Assembly: GCA_002386045.1 (NCBI GenBank)
Contig: DGEQ01000074.1
Coordinates: forward strand, 1,931-20,843
DNA from: Hungateiclostridiaceae bacterium UBA3922
Lineage (GTDB): Bacteria > Bacillota > Clostridia > Acetivibrionales > DTU013
Direction of reading: 5' to 3'
DNA: 18,913 nt
Shown here: positions 8,063 through 16,058 of the stretch, one piece after another
How positions within the stretch are numbered: position 1 is the first letter of the stretch
Layout of the letters: each line of letters starts with the position of its first letter
Translations under genes and position numbers: made by a program
The notes under the pieces: generated by a model
What the model saw: the letters and a program-made list of their open reading frames with translations, nothing else
Told to the model about the DNA's origin: nothing
Database searches by the model: none

Positions 8063-8757
8063 CACCTGTTCCAGTCCTTTTTGAGAAGTTTGCGCTGTTC
8101 TTTGAATATATATTTTATTACTTCTTCCCTCTCTCTCTCATCGATGTCCACATATGCCACACCGGCAGCATACCTGTATTTTCCGCCCGTCCCGGTGTAC
8201 TCGAACCTGACGACTTTTCCGTAAAACCGGATCTTCCTGTCCCCTTCGGTTAAGAGTTCACATTCCAGGTAAGTACCCGGTTCAAGCCTCTCGTCGATCA
8301 GGAGGCGTATCCCGCCGCCACTCAGGTCGCTGGTGATCGTTTTCCTGAACGGGCTGTCACTGTCGTCCCCATCACCGAAAGACCTTACCACCCTGTACCT
8401 GACATCCACGTAGCAGTCCAGCCTGAAAAAGCTCCGTCTCTGTATCTTCACTATCTCGCCCAGCTTCTCTATCAGGAGCAGGTGGAGATTGTCGATCACC
8501 ATCCTCTCCCTCACGACTGCCCTGAATTTATACAGGTTGAGCAGTTTTCCCTCTTTATTCAAAAAGCAGATGTTATATGTCGATCCCTTTTCCAGCGGTA
8601 CCAGCCTGCCTTCGGAAATAGGTGCGGCTATCAGGGCGATATCCCTGCCCTCGGCCTGTTCGAAACTGCTCACATATATGGGCTTCTTCACACCGCCTGT
8701 GTAGTATTCCGGTTCGAGCTCAAGCCTGGTACCCGTTTCGATATCGGTAAGTTCCAT
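8062..8757 (-). CDS. PilZ-domain protein, YcgR/DgrA-like (probable c-di-GMP motor brake)
   Basis: This 231-residue protein has an N-terminal YcgR-like beta domain (about 1-100) and a C-terminal PilZ domain. Both c-di-GMP-binding motifs are present: RxxxR at 108-112 (RRSFFR) and DxSxxG at 144-149 (DLSGGG). In the family, such proteins bind the motor or stator when c-di-GMP is high and slow or stop swimming (YcgR in enterics, DgrA/YpfA in Bacillus). The start at ATG 8757 has GGGAG 6 nt upstream; ATG 8763 is an alternative but sits on the Shine-Dalgarno. The stop overlaps cheB as TGATG, so it is made with the chemotaxis proteins. Motor braking here is inference from family and context. Confidence 0.9.
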   Translation of the reverse strand: MELTDIETGTRLELEPEYYTGGVKKPIYVSSFEQAEGRDIALIAAPISEGRLVPLEKGSTYNICFLNKEGKLLNLYKFRAVVRERMVIDNLHLLLIEKLGEIVKIQRRSFFRLDCYVDVRYRVVRSFGDGDDSDSPFRKTITSDLSGGGIRLLIDERLEPGTYLECELLTEGDRKIRFYGKVVRFEYTGTGGKYRYAAGVAYVDIDEREREEVIKYIFKEQRKLLKKDWNR

Positions 8758-8776
8758 TTGCATCTCCCGCAGCCTG

Positions 8777-9685
8777 CTATGTTCTCACAAAACCGGCAAG
8801 CCTGCTGAAAAAACTCCTGATGCCATGTTCCTGATGCTGCTCGCCTGAATTTTCATTTTGGGCCAGCTTTACCGATATTTCCTTTATATTCCTGGCAGCC
8901 GTGCTTTTCGGGTAAGCCACGATGAACGGCTGCTGCTGTTTTACCGCCTTCTTAACGGCATCATCATTGAGCACATAACCTGCAGGCTCCAGTTTCAGTC
9001 CAAGGAACCTGTCTGCCACCAACACGAGCTTGTTCAGCACATCGTTGGCCTCGGCGCTGCTTTCCGCCCTGTTCACCAGGATCTTTATCTTCTTGGCGTT
9101 GTCCCGGTTGGATATCATCTTTATAAGGGCATATGCATCTGTTATCGACGTCGGTTCCGGCGTCGTCACCAGCAGTATCTCATCGGCGGCCATGATGAAG
9201 CTCATTACGTTGTCCGACAGGCCTGCACCCGTATCCACGATTATGATGTCGGCCAGCCTGTCCAGCAGCGAGATGTTTTTGATGAACCTTGCTACCTGTT
9301 CCCTGTTCAGCCTCAACAGTTCCTCCACCCCGGAACCGCCGGAGATGAACTTTATGTTCTGTGGCCCTTCATTCAGTATCTCAATTATGTTCTTTCTGTC
9401 CTTTATGACATCCAGCAATGTATGCTGTGGTACTATCCCCAGAAGCACGTCGATATTTGCCAGGCCGAAATCCGCATCCAGGATCACGACTCTCAAGCCC
9501 TGCCCGCTCAACGCTATGGCAAGGTTGACCGAAATATTCGTTTTTCCGACTCCCCCTTTGCCGCTGGTAACGGTGATGACCCTGGCTGTCCTTTTAGCCG
9601 GTATTGCCGGCAGTGTCCTCCTGTTTCGCAGCTGCTTCGCTTTCAGGTCTTCGATTGCCTTCCTGAGTTTTTCAGCCTGGTCCAT
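8777..9685 (-). CDS. flhG: Flagellar number regulator FlhG (MinD-like ATPase, YlxH)
   Basis: FlhG is a ParA/MinD-type ATPase that controls flagellar number and position and, in Gram-positive bacteria, helps C-ring assembly with FliM/FliY. The 302 residues begin DQAEKLR, matching the DQAxxLR helix that stimulates FlhF GTPase. The deviant Walker A is GKGGVGKTN (42-50). The A' region is ILDADFGLANIDVLLG, and Walker B/switch is IIIVDTGAGLSDNVMSF. A basic/hydrophobic C-terminal helix (IRSFFSRLAGFVRT) resembles a MinD-type membrane-targeting sequence. Its start lies inside the end of flhF (14-bp overlap). A PilZ gene follows after 19 bp. Confidence 0.97.
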   Translation of the reverse strand: MDQAEKLRKAIEDLKAKQLRNRRTLPAIPAKRTARVITVTSGKGGVGKTNISVNLAIALSGQGLRVVILDADFGLANIDVLLGIVPQHTLLDVIKDRKNIIEILNEGPQNIKFISGGSGVEELLRLNREQVARFIKNISLLDRLADIIIVDTGAGLSDNVMSFIMAADEILLVTTPEPTSITDAYALIKMISNRDNAKKIKILVNRAESSAEANDVLNKLVLVADRFLGLKLEPAGYVLNDDAVKKAVKQQQPFIVAYPKSTAARNIKEISVKLAQNENSGEQHQEHGIRSFFSRLAGFVRT

Positions 9686-10859
9686 CTCTCAGGTAACTCC
9701 CTATAAGATTTTTTGTTATCTTGTCGACATTCGCCGTTTCAATATCGTCAGGCACGCTTTGCCCTGTCGTGATATATGAAAGGCTTTTCCCCGTCATATA
9801 CCGGATATTCAGGATGATGCCAAGCACGGGGGTTTCGTCGGTCTTTGTAAACAACAGCTTGTAATCGTTCAAAAAGCTGTAACTTTTCAAAATTTCCCTG
9901 CAGTTCTTCAGGCTTGTCGTGGCACTTAGGACCAGGTATACTTCGTCGGCCCCGGAAGCCGCTACCAGTGCCTTGAGTTCTTCGAACTGTGCCTTGTTCT
10001 TTTGGCTCCTTCCTGCCGTATCGATAAGTATCAGGTCCTTGTCCGAATAGAGCGCAACAGCTTCCTTCATTTCAACCGGCGTATACACGACCGATACCGG
10101 GATCCCCAGTATCTCCGCATATGTCTTCAGTTGTTCCACTGCTGCTATCCTGTAAGTGTCGGCAGTTATCAGGCCAACCGACTTCTTCCTGTTCAGCAGG
10201 TAATTTGCCGCGATCTTTGCCAGTGTGGTAGTCTTGCCGACACCGGTCGGTCCTACGAATATGACCGTGACCGGCTTGCCGTCGTTGCTTTCCTTTATCG
10301 TTTCGGGTTTCCCAAGCAGTCCTGCTATGATTCCGGACAACTGCGCAGCCATCTCGCTGGCTCCGGCAGAAGCTGGCAGCCTGGCTGTTGCTGCGTTTAC
10401 AACCTTTCTAGCTATCTCCGGGTCCACCTCGTTCTTCACGAGGTTATTGTAAAACACCTCCGAGACGCCTGATTTCAGGTTTTTCGACTCATCTGCCACT
10501 GCAGCCGCTGCTGCGGGTCTGCCTTCATTGAGCACCTTCTCACAGAGTTTCCTGAGCGTCTCTTCGATACCTGATATTTTATTCTCCAGGATCGTGATTT
10601 TTTCCTCCTTTTCGTCAGAACCAGCCGCAGGATCCGACAAGGAGGGATAGTTCGATATCGCCGGCTCCGCCAGTGCGGTTTTCCGGCTGTATTCATCAAC
10701 GGCTGCCAGGACTTCTGTCATTGGCTTTGAAAACAGACCCAGCAGTCCTTTTTTCCTGACTTTCCTCGTATTCAGGATAAGCGCTTCGCTGCCCAGGTCC
10801 ATCTTCACCTTAAGGATAGCTTCCTGCGTGTTTTTGGCCACATAACGGCGAATCTTCAT
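9672..10859 (-). CDS. flhF: Flagellar placement GTPase FlhF (SRP-type)
   Basis: FlhF is an SRP-family GTPase that marks where new flagella are built and dimerises with GTP at the membrane. The start chosen is ATG 10859, 6 nt after GTGAGG, giving 395 residues beginning MKIRRYVAKNTQEAIL, the normal FlhF N-terminus. An upstream TTG at 10898 lacks a Shine-Dalgarno. Domains: basic N-terminal B region (about 1-115, variable and acidic in 60-100), helical N region (about 130-190), then the NG GTPase with G1 GPTGVGKTTTLAKIAA at 203-218, ITADTYRIAAVEQL at 231-244, DTAGR at 280-284 and TKTDE near the C-terminus. It overlaps flhG by 14 bp, its antagonist and GTPase activator. Confidence 0.97.
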   Translation of the reverse strand: MKIRRYVAKNTQEAILKVKMDLGSEALILNTRKVRKKGLLGLFSKPMTEVLAAVDEYSRKTALAEPAISNYPSLSDPAAGSDEKEEKITILENKISGIEETLRKLCEKVLNEGRPAAAAAVADESKNLKSGVSEVFYNNLVKNEVDPEIARKVVNAATARLPASAGASEMAAQLSGIIAGLLGKPETIKESNDGKPVTVIFVGPTGVGKTTTLAKIAANYLLNRKKSVGLITADTYRIAAVEQLKTYAEILGIPVSVVYTPVEMKEAVALYSDKDLILIDTAGRSQKNKAQFEELKALVAASGADEVYLVLSATTSLKNCREILKSYSFLNDYKLLFTKTDETPVLGIILNIRYMTGKSLSYITTGQSVPDDIETANVDKITKNLIGSYLRDGPG

Positions 10860-10900
10860 GGTTTTCCTCACTCGACCGTATCCTTTGTCTTCTCCCAATA

Positions 10901-10913
10901 TTTTATCATAAAA
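10901..10913. repeat. 13-bp palindrome TTTTATCATAAAA in the flhA-flhF gap
   Basis: TTTTAT-C-ATAAAA is a perfect odd palindrome about 42 bp upstream of the flhF start, in a locally AT-rich part of the 95-bp gap. The minus strand here also contains TATGAT and TAAAAT, each 5 of 6 to a -10 box, but no acceptable -35 at 16-18 bp was found. It could be a small operator or chance. Confidence 0.3.
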
Positions 10914-10954
10914 CGGCGTATTTTGCTATTTGGCTGCAAATCCGACACGCTTTG

Positions 10955-12979
10955 CTAAATACTGACGACCCCGGCCGACTGTATCTCAAGTTCCGGGTCG
11001 AGTTCATTGTAGGAAAGCACCACGATGCCCGGTATCGCCTGATCGGCCAGCTTCTTGAAATATAGCCTGACTACCGGCGATGCCAGTATCACGGGCTGCT
11101 TGCCAAGCTGCACCAGCTTCTGCACCTGCCTTGACAGGCTGCCAAGTATCGAATTGGCGATCCCCGGTTCCAAGGCGAGGTACGTGCCCGTTTCCGTTCT
11201 CTGCAGTGAATCCATCAACATCTGTTCCAGCTTCGGATCCAGCGTTATGACGCCTGTATTCTGGTCTGAGAAATACTTCTTCGATATTGCGCGCCCGAGC
11301 CTTTGGCGCACATATTCCGTAAGCATGTCTGTATCATTTGTCACGGGCGCATGATCCGCCAACGCCTCCAGTATAGTCACCATATCCCTTATGGAGACTC
11401 CCTCCCTGAGCAGGTTGGCAAGCACCTTCTGGATGTCGCCCACAGTCATGAGCTTCGGAACGAGTTCTTCCACTATCACCGGGTAGTTCTGCCTGACATT
11501 GTCAAGCAGCGTCTGGACTTCCTGGCGTCCGGTAAGTTCATGGGCATATTTCTTTATGATTTCTGTCAGGTGGGTCGCTATCACCGAAGGAGGATCCACG
11601 ACCGTATATCCGAGCATTTCAGCCCGGTCTCTCTGATCCTCGGTGATCCATATTGCCGGAAGGCCAAAAGCGGGCTCCCTGGTCTTTATGCCCTCTATTT
11701 CCTCTTCGGCTATACCCGGGTCCATGGCAAGGTAATGGTCCAGCATCAGTTCGCCCCTGGCCGTCTCGACTCCCTTTATCTTTATCAGGTATTCATTCGG
11801 AGCAAGCTGGATATTGTCGCGAAGCCTTATTATCGGAACGATCATGCCGAGTTCCAGGGCAAGCTGCCTTCTTATCATGACCACCCTGTCAAGGAGGTCC
11901 CCGCCCTGGTTCACATCAGCCAGCGGGATGATGCCGTATCCGAACTCCACCTCGATGGGGTCCACCTGCAGCAACGTAACCACGTTCTCCGGCTTCCGTA
12001 TCTCCTCTGCTTCAGTTTCCTCTATCTGTACCTCCTGTTGTTTCTGCTCGGCGATCTGCTGCCTGGACAGTGTGTACCCGAGGAAAGCAAGCACGGCAGC
12101 CAGCACCAGGAAGGGCACCGTCGGCAGGAAGAAAGCAAGGATAAAGCTCAGTACCGAAGCTATATAAAGGACTTTCGGGTTGCTGAAGACCTGTTTCAGG
12201 AAATCGACGCCCATATCGGATTCGGACGCTGCCCTTGTGACTATGAAGCTGGTCGAGGCCGAGATCATGAGAGCGGGTATCTGGCTGACAAGGCCGTCGC
12301 CGATGGTCAGGATGGCATATGTCTGGAGCGCTTCCTGGAGGGTCTCTCCCCTGATCACCATACCCATTATGATGCCGCCGACAATGTTCAGCACGGTGAT
12401 GACGATGCCCATGATGGCGTCGTTTTTGACGAATTTGCTGGCACCATCCATGGCGCCGTAGAAATCGGCTTCCTTCTGGATCTTTTTGCGTCTCTCCTTG
12501 GCTTCGGCTTCATTTATCAGTCCGGCATTAAGGTCGGCATCTATGGCCATCTGTTTGCCGGGCATCGCGTCGAGCGTGAACCTGGCAGCGACTTCCGCGA
12601 CCCTTTCCGCGCCCCTGGTGATGACGATGAAGTTCACGAGGGTGATGACGATGAATATGATAAAACCGACGACCAGGTCATTTCCGCCGACAAACCTCCC
12701 AAACCCTTCAATGACTCCGCCGGCCTCTCCTTTCCCAATAATGAGCCTCGTCGTGCTGACGTTGAGGGCAAGCCTGTACAGCGTGGTTATGACCAGCAGG
12801 GAAGGAAAGATCGACATCTGCAGCGCTTCCTTCATGTAGATGGTGTTCAGGAGGATTATGACCGATATCATTATATTGATCGCCAGCAGCACGTCGATGA
12901 CGGTGCCTGGCAGCGGCAAGATGAATGCCAGAACTATTGCAACAATTATTGCCGGTAAAGAAACGTCCCTGGCCCTCAA
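10955..12979 (-). CDS. flhA: Flagellar export gate protein FlhA
   Basis: FlhA is the large export-gate subunit whose nonameric cytoplasmic ring docks chaperone-substrate complexes. The 674 residues (family about 680-700) show an N-terminal membrane domain up to about residue 310. It includes QMSIFPSLLVITTLYRLALN and the loop EVAARFTLDAMPGKQM / IDADLNAGLI / ADFYGAMDGASKFVK (FHIPEP region). A linker around 310-340 leads to the cytoplasmic domain, which includes GYTVVDPPSVIATHLTE. The start is TTG at 12979. The leader MRARDVSL aligns with MSTRDLSV of Bacillus FlhA as I remember it, and AAGGAGG lies 12 nt upstream, slightly far. A 95-bp gap separates it from flhF. Confidence 0.97.
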   Translation of the reverse strand: MRARDVSLPAIIVAIVLAFILPLPGTVIDVLLAINIMISVIILLNTIYMKEALQMSIFPSLLVITTLYRLALNVSTTRLIIGKGEAGGVIEGFGRFVGGNDLVVGFIIFIVITLVNFIVITRGAERVAEVAARFTLDAMPGKQMAIDADLNAGLINEAEAKERRKKIQKEADFYGAMDGASKFVKNDAIMGIVITVLNIVGGIIMGMVIRGETLQEALQTYAILTIGDGLVSQIPALMISASTSFIVTRAASESDMGVDFLKQVFSNPKVLYIASVLSFILAFFLPTVPFLVLAAVLAFLGYTLSRQQIAEQKQQEVQIEETEAEEIRKPENVVTLLQVDPIEVEFGYGIIPLADVNQGGDLLDRVVMIRRQLALELGMIVPIIRLRDNIQLAPNEYLIKIKGVETARGELMLDHYLAMDPGIAEEEIEGIKTREPAFGLPAIWITEDQRDRAEMLGYTVVDPPSVIATHLTEIIKKYAHELTGRQEVQTLLDNVRQNYPVIVEELVPKLMTVGDIQKVLANLLREGVSIRDMVTILEALADHAPVTNDTDMLTEYVRQRLGRAISKKYFSDQNTGVITLDPKLEQMLMDSLQRTETGTYLALEPGIANSILGSLSRQVQKLVQLGKQPVILASPVVRLYFKKLADQAIPGIVVLSYNELDPELEIQSAGVVSI

Positions 12980-13012
12980 GTCCTGTTGCAGCCTCCTTCC
13001 TTACTCCAAATG

Positions 13013-14122
13013 TCAGCCTGCCATCGTCCTGCCTTTTAGGCTGTAAACGAATGCAAGCACTTCAGCCACTGCCTGGTACAACTCAGGCGGTATTGCCTGC
13101 CCTATTTCCACGGTCTCGTATATGGTCCGTGCCAGTGGCTTGTTTTCGACTATCTCCACGTTGTTTTCCTCTGCTATCTCCTTTATCCTCAGCGCGATAT
13201 AGTCCTGTCCTTTCGCCAGCAGCACCGGAGCAGGAGCGATCTTTTCGTCGTACCTGAGCGCACATGCGAAATGGGTCGGGTTGGTGATCACCACGTCCGC
13301 TTTCGGAACTTCCTGCATCATCCTGCGCATCGACAGCTGGCGCTGTTTCTGCCTGATCCTTGCCCTCACTTCGGGATTTCCTTCTGTCTGTTTCAGTTCT
13401 TCCTTCACTTCCTGCTTGGTCATCATCATGCCTTTCTCGAACTCCCACCACTGGTAGGCAAAGTCGAAGGCTCCCAGCACGAGCAGGGCCAGGCATATCC
13501 TTATCGCAAGGTCCACTGAAGTGATACCGATGAACGCAGCTGTGTCCAGGATATCCATGTCCATGAGCGAAACGATCGTCTGTGCCTTGCCGTTCAGGTA
13601 CGAATAGGCGGTCCAGCCGACAATGCTCACCTTGAGCATCGCTTTCAGCAGCTCTATCACCGAGCGGAGCGAAAACAGCCTTTTCATCCCGCTCAAAGGG
13701 TTGATCCTGCTTAATGAAGGCTTGAGCGTTTCAGTCGTGAAAAGGAAGCCGACCTGCGCATAGCTGACTACCAGGCCTGTGATCAGGCTGATCGCCAACA
13801 CAGGTCCGGCGGCCCTGAAAAACACCAGTATGCCGTCGATGAATATCCTCGCGAGCATGCCCGGCATATAAAGGTCTTCGGTCTGCGGGTATTCCGTGAA
13901 CGCCTTCCCGAAAAACATTTTCAACTGCGTGTAAATATTTGCTCCGAATATCCTGAGCGATATAAATGTGAAAAGCAGGACCATGGTCGTGGTTATTTCC
14001 CTGCTCTGGAATACCTGACCTTTCTTCCTTGCCTCGCGCCTTTTCTTCGGGGTCGCCTTTTCGGTTTTGTCCTGGCCTCCGGGTCCCCTTGCGAACAACT
14101 GGAGGTCTATCTCCTGGATCAT
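13013..14122 (-). CDS. flhB: Flagellar export substrate-specificity switch FlhB
   Basis: FlhB gates export and switches the apparatus from rod/hook to filament substrates after cleaving itself. The 369 residues start with the short family motif LQLFA and the basic stretch DKTEKATPKKRREARKKGQV. Four membrane segments follow between about 45 and 215, then a cytoplasmic domain. The autocleavage site NPTH is at 281-284 (cut between N281 and P282), so the protein should process normally. The C-terminal part shows KGQDYIALRIKEIA and ENKPLARTIY, both family hallmarks. The gene overlaps fliR by 4 bp (ATGA). FlhA begins 33 bp after its stop. Confidence 0.97.
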   Translation of the reverse strand: MIQEIDLQLFARGPGGQDKTEKATPKKRREARKKGQVFQSREITTTMVLLFTFISLRIFGANIYTQLKMFFGKAFTEYPQTEDLYMPGMLARIFIDGILVFFRAAGPVLAISLITGLVVSYAQVGFLFTTETLKPSLSRINPLSGMKRLFSLRSVIELLKAMLKVSIVGWTAYSYLNGKAQTIVSLMDMDILDTAAFIGITSVDLAIRICLALLVLGAFDFAYQWWEFEKGMMMTKQEVKEELKQTEGNPEVRARIRQKQRQLSMRRMMQEVPKADVVITNPTHFACALRYDEKIAPAPVLLAKGQDYIALRIKEIAEENNVEIVENKPLARTIYETVEIGQAIPPELYQAVAEVLAFVYSLKGRTMAG

Positions 14123-14907
14123 CCTGGTTTTAGCTCCTTCAGGTAGTTCTCGACGCTGGTTCCCATAAGCTCAAACACCGATTTCATTATCTCAACGAAC
14201 ATCGGTATCGTTATGACGACAATGATAAGCCCTACTATGATCTTCAGGGGCATTCCTATCACGAACACGTTCATCTGGGGCACCATCCTGGAAATAGTGC
14301 CAAGCGCCACATCTGCTATCAGCACGGCGGCTACTATCGGCGCCGCCATCTTGAAGCCGGTCGCCAGCACCGTGCTGAAAAGGTTCATTATGATTTGGTG
14401 CGCGCCCCCGGTATATGCGGCGGTACCTGGCGGAAGAGACGAAAAACTGTCGAACAGCGCCTTTATCAGCATATGATGTCCGCCGATGGAAAGGAAGATC
14501 AGCATACTGGCTATGAAATAGAAGTTCGAAGTAATGGGCACCTGGATATTGCTCATCGGGTCGATGACATTGACCACTCCGAAACCGATCTTCATGTCGA
14601 TGAGTTCACCGGCTATGTATATCGCGGTGTATGACAGGTATGCGACAAATCCCATGGACAGGCCCACGAGGAACTCTTTCATCACAAGCAGCACGTAGCC
14701 CGGCAGGGTGTCAGTGTATTCAACAGCCTGCAGTACTGTCGTGTTTATAAGTATAAGCGATATGAAAAATGAAAATCCGATCTTGAAGTAAGCGGGGACG
14801 TTCCTCCTGCCGAAAATCGGCGCAACGACAAAAAGGCCGGTCATGCGCACGAAAACCAGCAAGAACACTTCAAAACCGTTCAGGATGATGCCTACCGGCA
14901 ACTGCAA
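14119..14907 (-). CDS. fliR: Flagellar export gate protein FliR
   Basis: FliR completes the FliP5-FliQ4-FliR1 export gate in the membrane. I start it at TTG 14907 (read as M, then QLPVGIILNGFEVFLL), which follows GGGGAGGG by about 6 nt and yields 262 residues, near the usual 259. An upstream in-frame TTG at 14946 has no Shine-Dalgarno and would add 13 residues. Several hydrophobic segments and the family blocks VRMTGLFVVAPIFGRRNVPA (34 residues from the longer start), GELIDMKIGFGVVNVIDP and PLKIIVGLIIVVITIPMF are present. The stop overlaps the flhB start as ATGA, implying coupling. Identity is secure; only the start is debatable. Confidence 0.95.
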   Translation of the reverse strand: MQLPVGIILNGFEVFLLVFVRMTGLFVVAPIFGRRNVPAYFKIGFSFFISLILINTTVLQAVEYTDTLPGYVLLVMKEFLVGLSMGFVAYLSYTAIYIAGELIDMKIGFGVVNVIDPMSNIQVPITSNFYFIASMLIFLSIGGHHMLIKALFDSFSSLPPGTAAYTGGAHQIIMNLFSTVLATGFKMAAPIVAAVLIADVALGTISRMVPQMNVFVIGMPLKIIVGLIIVVITIPMFVEIMKSVFELMGTSVENYLKELKPG

Positions 14908-14958
14908 CCAGATCTCCCTCCCCGTCCAAAGACCGGTATATGTCAAAAGCCATGTTGT

Positions 14959-14977
14959 GGCAACCGTGACGGTTACC
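14959..14977 (-). other. RNA hairpin spanning the fliQ stop codon
   Basis: On the minus strand GGTAACCG, loop TCA, CGGTTGCC forms an 8-bp stem with one G-U pair and a 3-nt loop. The core is the 13-bp palindrome AACCGTGACGGTT. The fliQ stop TAA is in the left arm. No U-run follows, so it is not a factor-independent terminator. It may affect mRNA processing or ribosome release between fliQ and fliR. Confidence 0.5.
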
Positions 14978-15242
14978 TGATGATCTGCAATATGCTCTCA
15001 TACAGGTTCATCGTATAGTCTGTCAGTATGTTCAGCATCCAGTTCCCCAGCACCGCAAGGGTGAGTATGACCGACAATATTTTCGGTATGAATGTCAAAG
15101 TCGCTTCCTGTATTTGCGTGGTCGCCTGGAATATGCTTACGGCCAGCCCAACGATAAGGCTGACCAGGAGCAGCGGAGCCGAAACATATATGATTGTCAG
15201 CAATGCATTCTGAGCGATGGTGATTACGGTTTCCTGATCCAT
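14973..15242 (-). CDS. fliQ: Flagellar export gate protein FliQ
   Basis: FliQ wraps around the FliP-FliR ring of the export gate. The start at 15242 gives 89 residues, exactly the usual length, beginning MDQETVITIAQNAL. It is preceded by AGGAGG at good spacing. A longer in-frame start at 15263 would add seven residues with a Cys/Arg-rich sequence unlike the family. Two membrane hairpin segments are visible at about 12-38 and 54-75, with the conserved FQATTQIQEATLTFIPK block between them. Its stop codon lies inside an 8-bp RNA hairpin. The gene sits between fliP and fliR as in nearly all flagellar operons. Confidence 0.95.
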   Translation of the reverse strand: MDQETVITIAQNALLTIIYVSAPLLLVSLIVGLAVSIFQATTQIQEATLTFIPKILSVILTLAVLGNWMLNILTDYTMNLYESILQIIR

Positions 15243-15284
15243 CCTGCACCTCCTGCAAAACACCGGGGCTCTTTACCTGCCCGC

Positions 15285-16058
15285 CTATGTTATGAAAGAT
15301 GAAACCAGCGTCTTCGTGATCAGGTTCCATCCGTCCACCAGGATAAACAGCAGTATCTTGAACGGCAGCGATATCATGATAGGCGGCAGCATCATCATGC
15401 CCATCGACATCAGCGTGCTCGATACCACCATGTCGATTATCAGAAAAGGTATGTATATCATAAAGCCGATCTGGAACGCTATGGTCAGCTCATTAACGAT
15501 GAAGGCGGGTATCACGACGGTCATGGGCAGATCCATCGGATTGCTGACCGGCGTTTCTATCCTGGCAAGAGATACAAAGAAAGCCAGTTCCTTTTCATCG
15601 TCTCCGAACTGCTTCAGCATGAATCCTTTCAATGCATCGGCCGCATTATCCAATGCCTGTTCCTGTGTTATCTCTCCCTTGTTGAAGGGTTCATACGCCT
15701 GGGTGTTTATATCGTTGATGACAGGAGTCATTATGAAAAGCGACAAAAACAAAGCAAGTCCGATCAGGACCTGGTTGGGCGGCATCTGCTGCGTCCCGAG
15801 CGCATTCCTCAGGAAGGAAAGCACGATTATTATCCTTGTGAAAGAGGTCATCATTATGATTATGGCGGGCGCCAGGGACAAAACTGTTAAGATCAGCAGT
15901 AGCTGGATGCTTGACGAGACCTCCTGCGGAGTGGTTGCCGGTTCGACGCTGAAACCGAATTTGAAGGGGAATGTGGTTTCAGCATAGGCGTCTGTCCTGA
16001 AAAGAGCCATGATCGTCATTGCTGTTGCAAGCTTAAGACCTCGTTTCATCCTTATCAT
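15285..16058 (-). CDS. fliP: Flagellar export gate protein FliP
   Basis: FliP forms the core ring of the type III export gate with FliQ and FliR. From the chosen start the protein has 257 residues. It carries an N-terminal signal sequence (MKRGLKLATAM, hydrophobic core, then DAYA before ETTF), and FliP is one of the few flagellar proteins with a cleaved signal. Conserved blocks follow: SFTRIIIVLSFLRNALGTQQ, PPNQVLIGLALFLSLF and, near the C-terminus, MGMMMLPPIMISLPFKILLF. The start is ambiguous: ATG at 16085, 16058 or 16049 are all in frame and all overlap fliO, and none has an ideal Shine-Dalgarno. I chose 16058 because it gives a normal signal peptide. Confidence 0.95.
   Translation of the reverse strand: MIRMKRGLKLATAMTIMALFRTDAYAETTFPFKFGFSVEPATTPQEVSSSIQLLLILTVLSLAPAIIIMMTSFTRIIIVLSFLRNALGTQQMPPNQVLIGLALFLSLFIMTPVINDINTQAYEPFNKGEITQEQALDNAADALKGFMLKQFGDDEKELAFFVSLARIETPVSNPMDLPMTVVIPAFIVNELTIAFQIGFMIYIPFLIIDMVVSSTLMSMGMMMLPPIMISLPFKILLFILVDGWNLITKTLVSSFIT

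Noticed and set aside
10860..10954. SigD-type promoter (TAAA-15-GCCGATAT) before flhF
   Set aside because: No pair of elements with acceptable spacing found; only isolated AT-rich hexamers.
11303..12958. Open frame of 551 codons on the plus strand opposite flhA
   Set aside because: The translation is rich in His, Asp, Gln and Tyr with no family pattern. It is an antisense shadow of the well-supported flhA, a result of its codon bias.
14941..14946. Perfect TTGACA (-35 consensus) on the minus strand upstream of fliR
   Set aside because: No -10-like hexamer at 16-18 bp; the following sequence is GC-rich (GGACGGGGAGGG) and holds the fliR Shine-Dalgarno instead.
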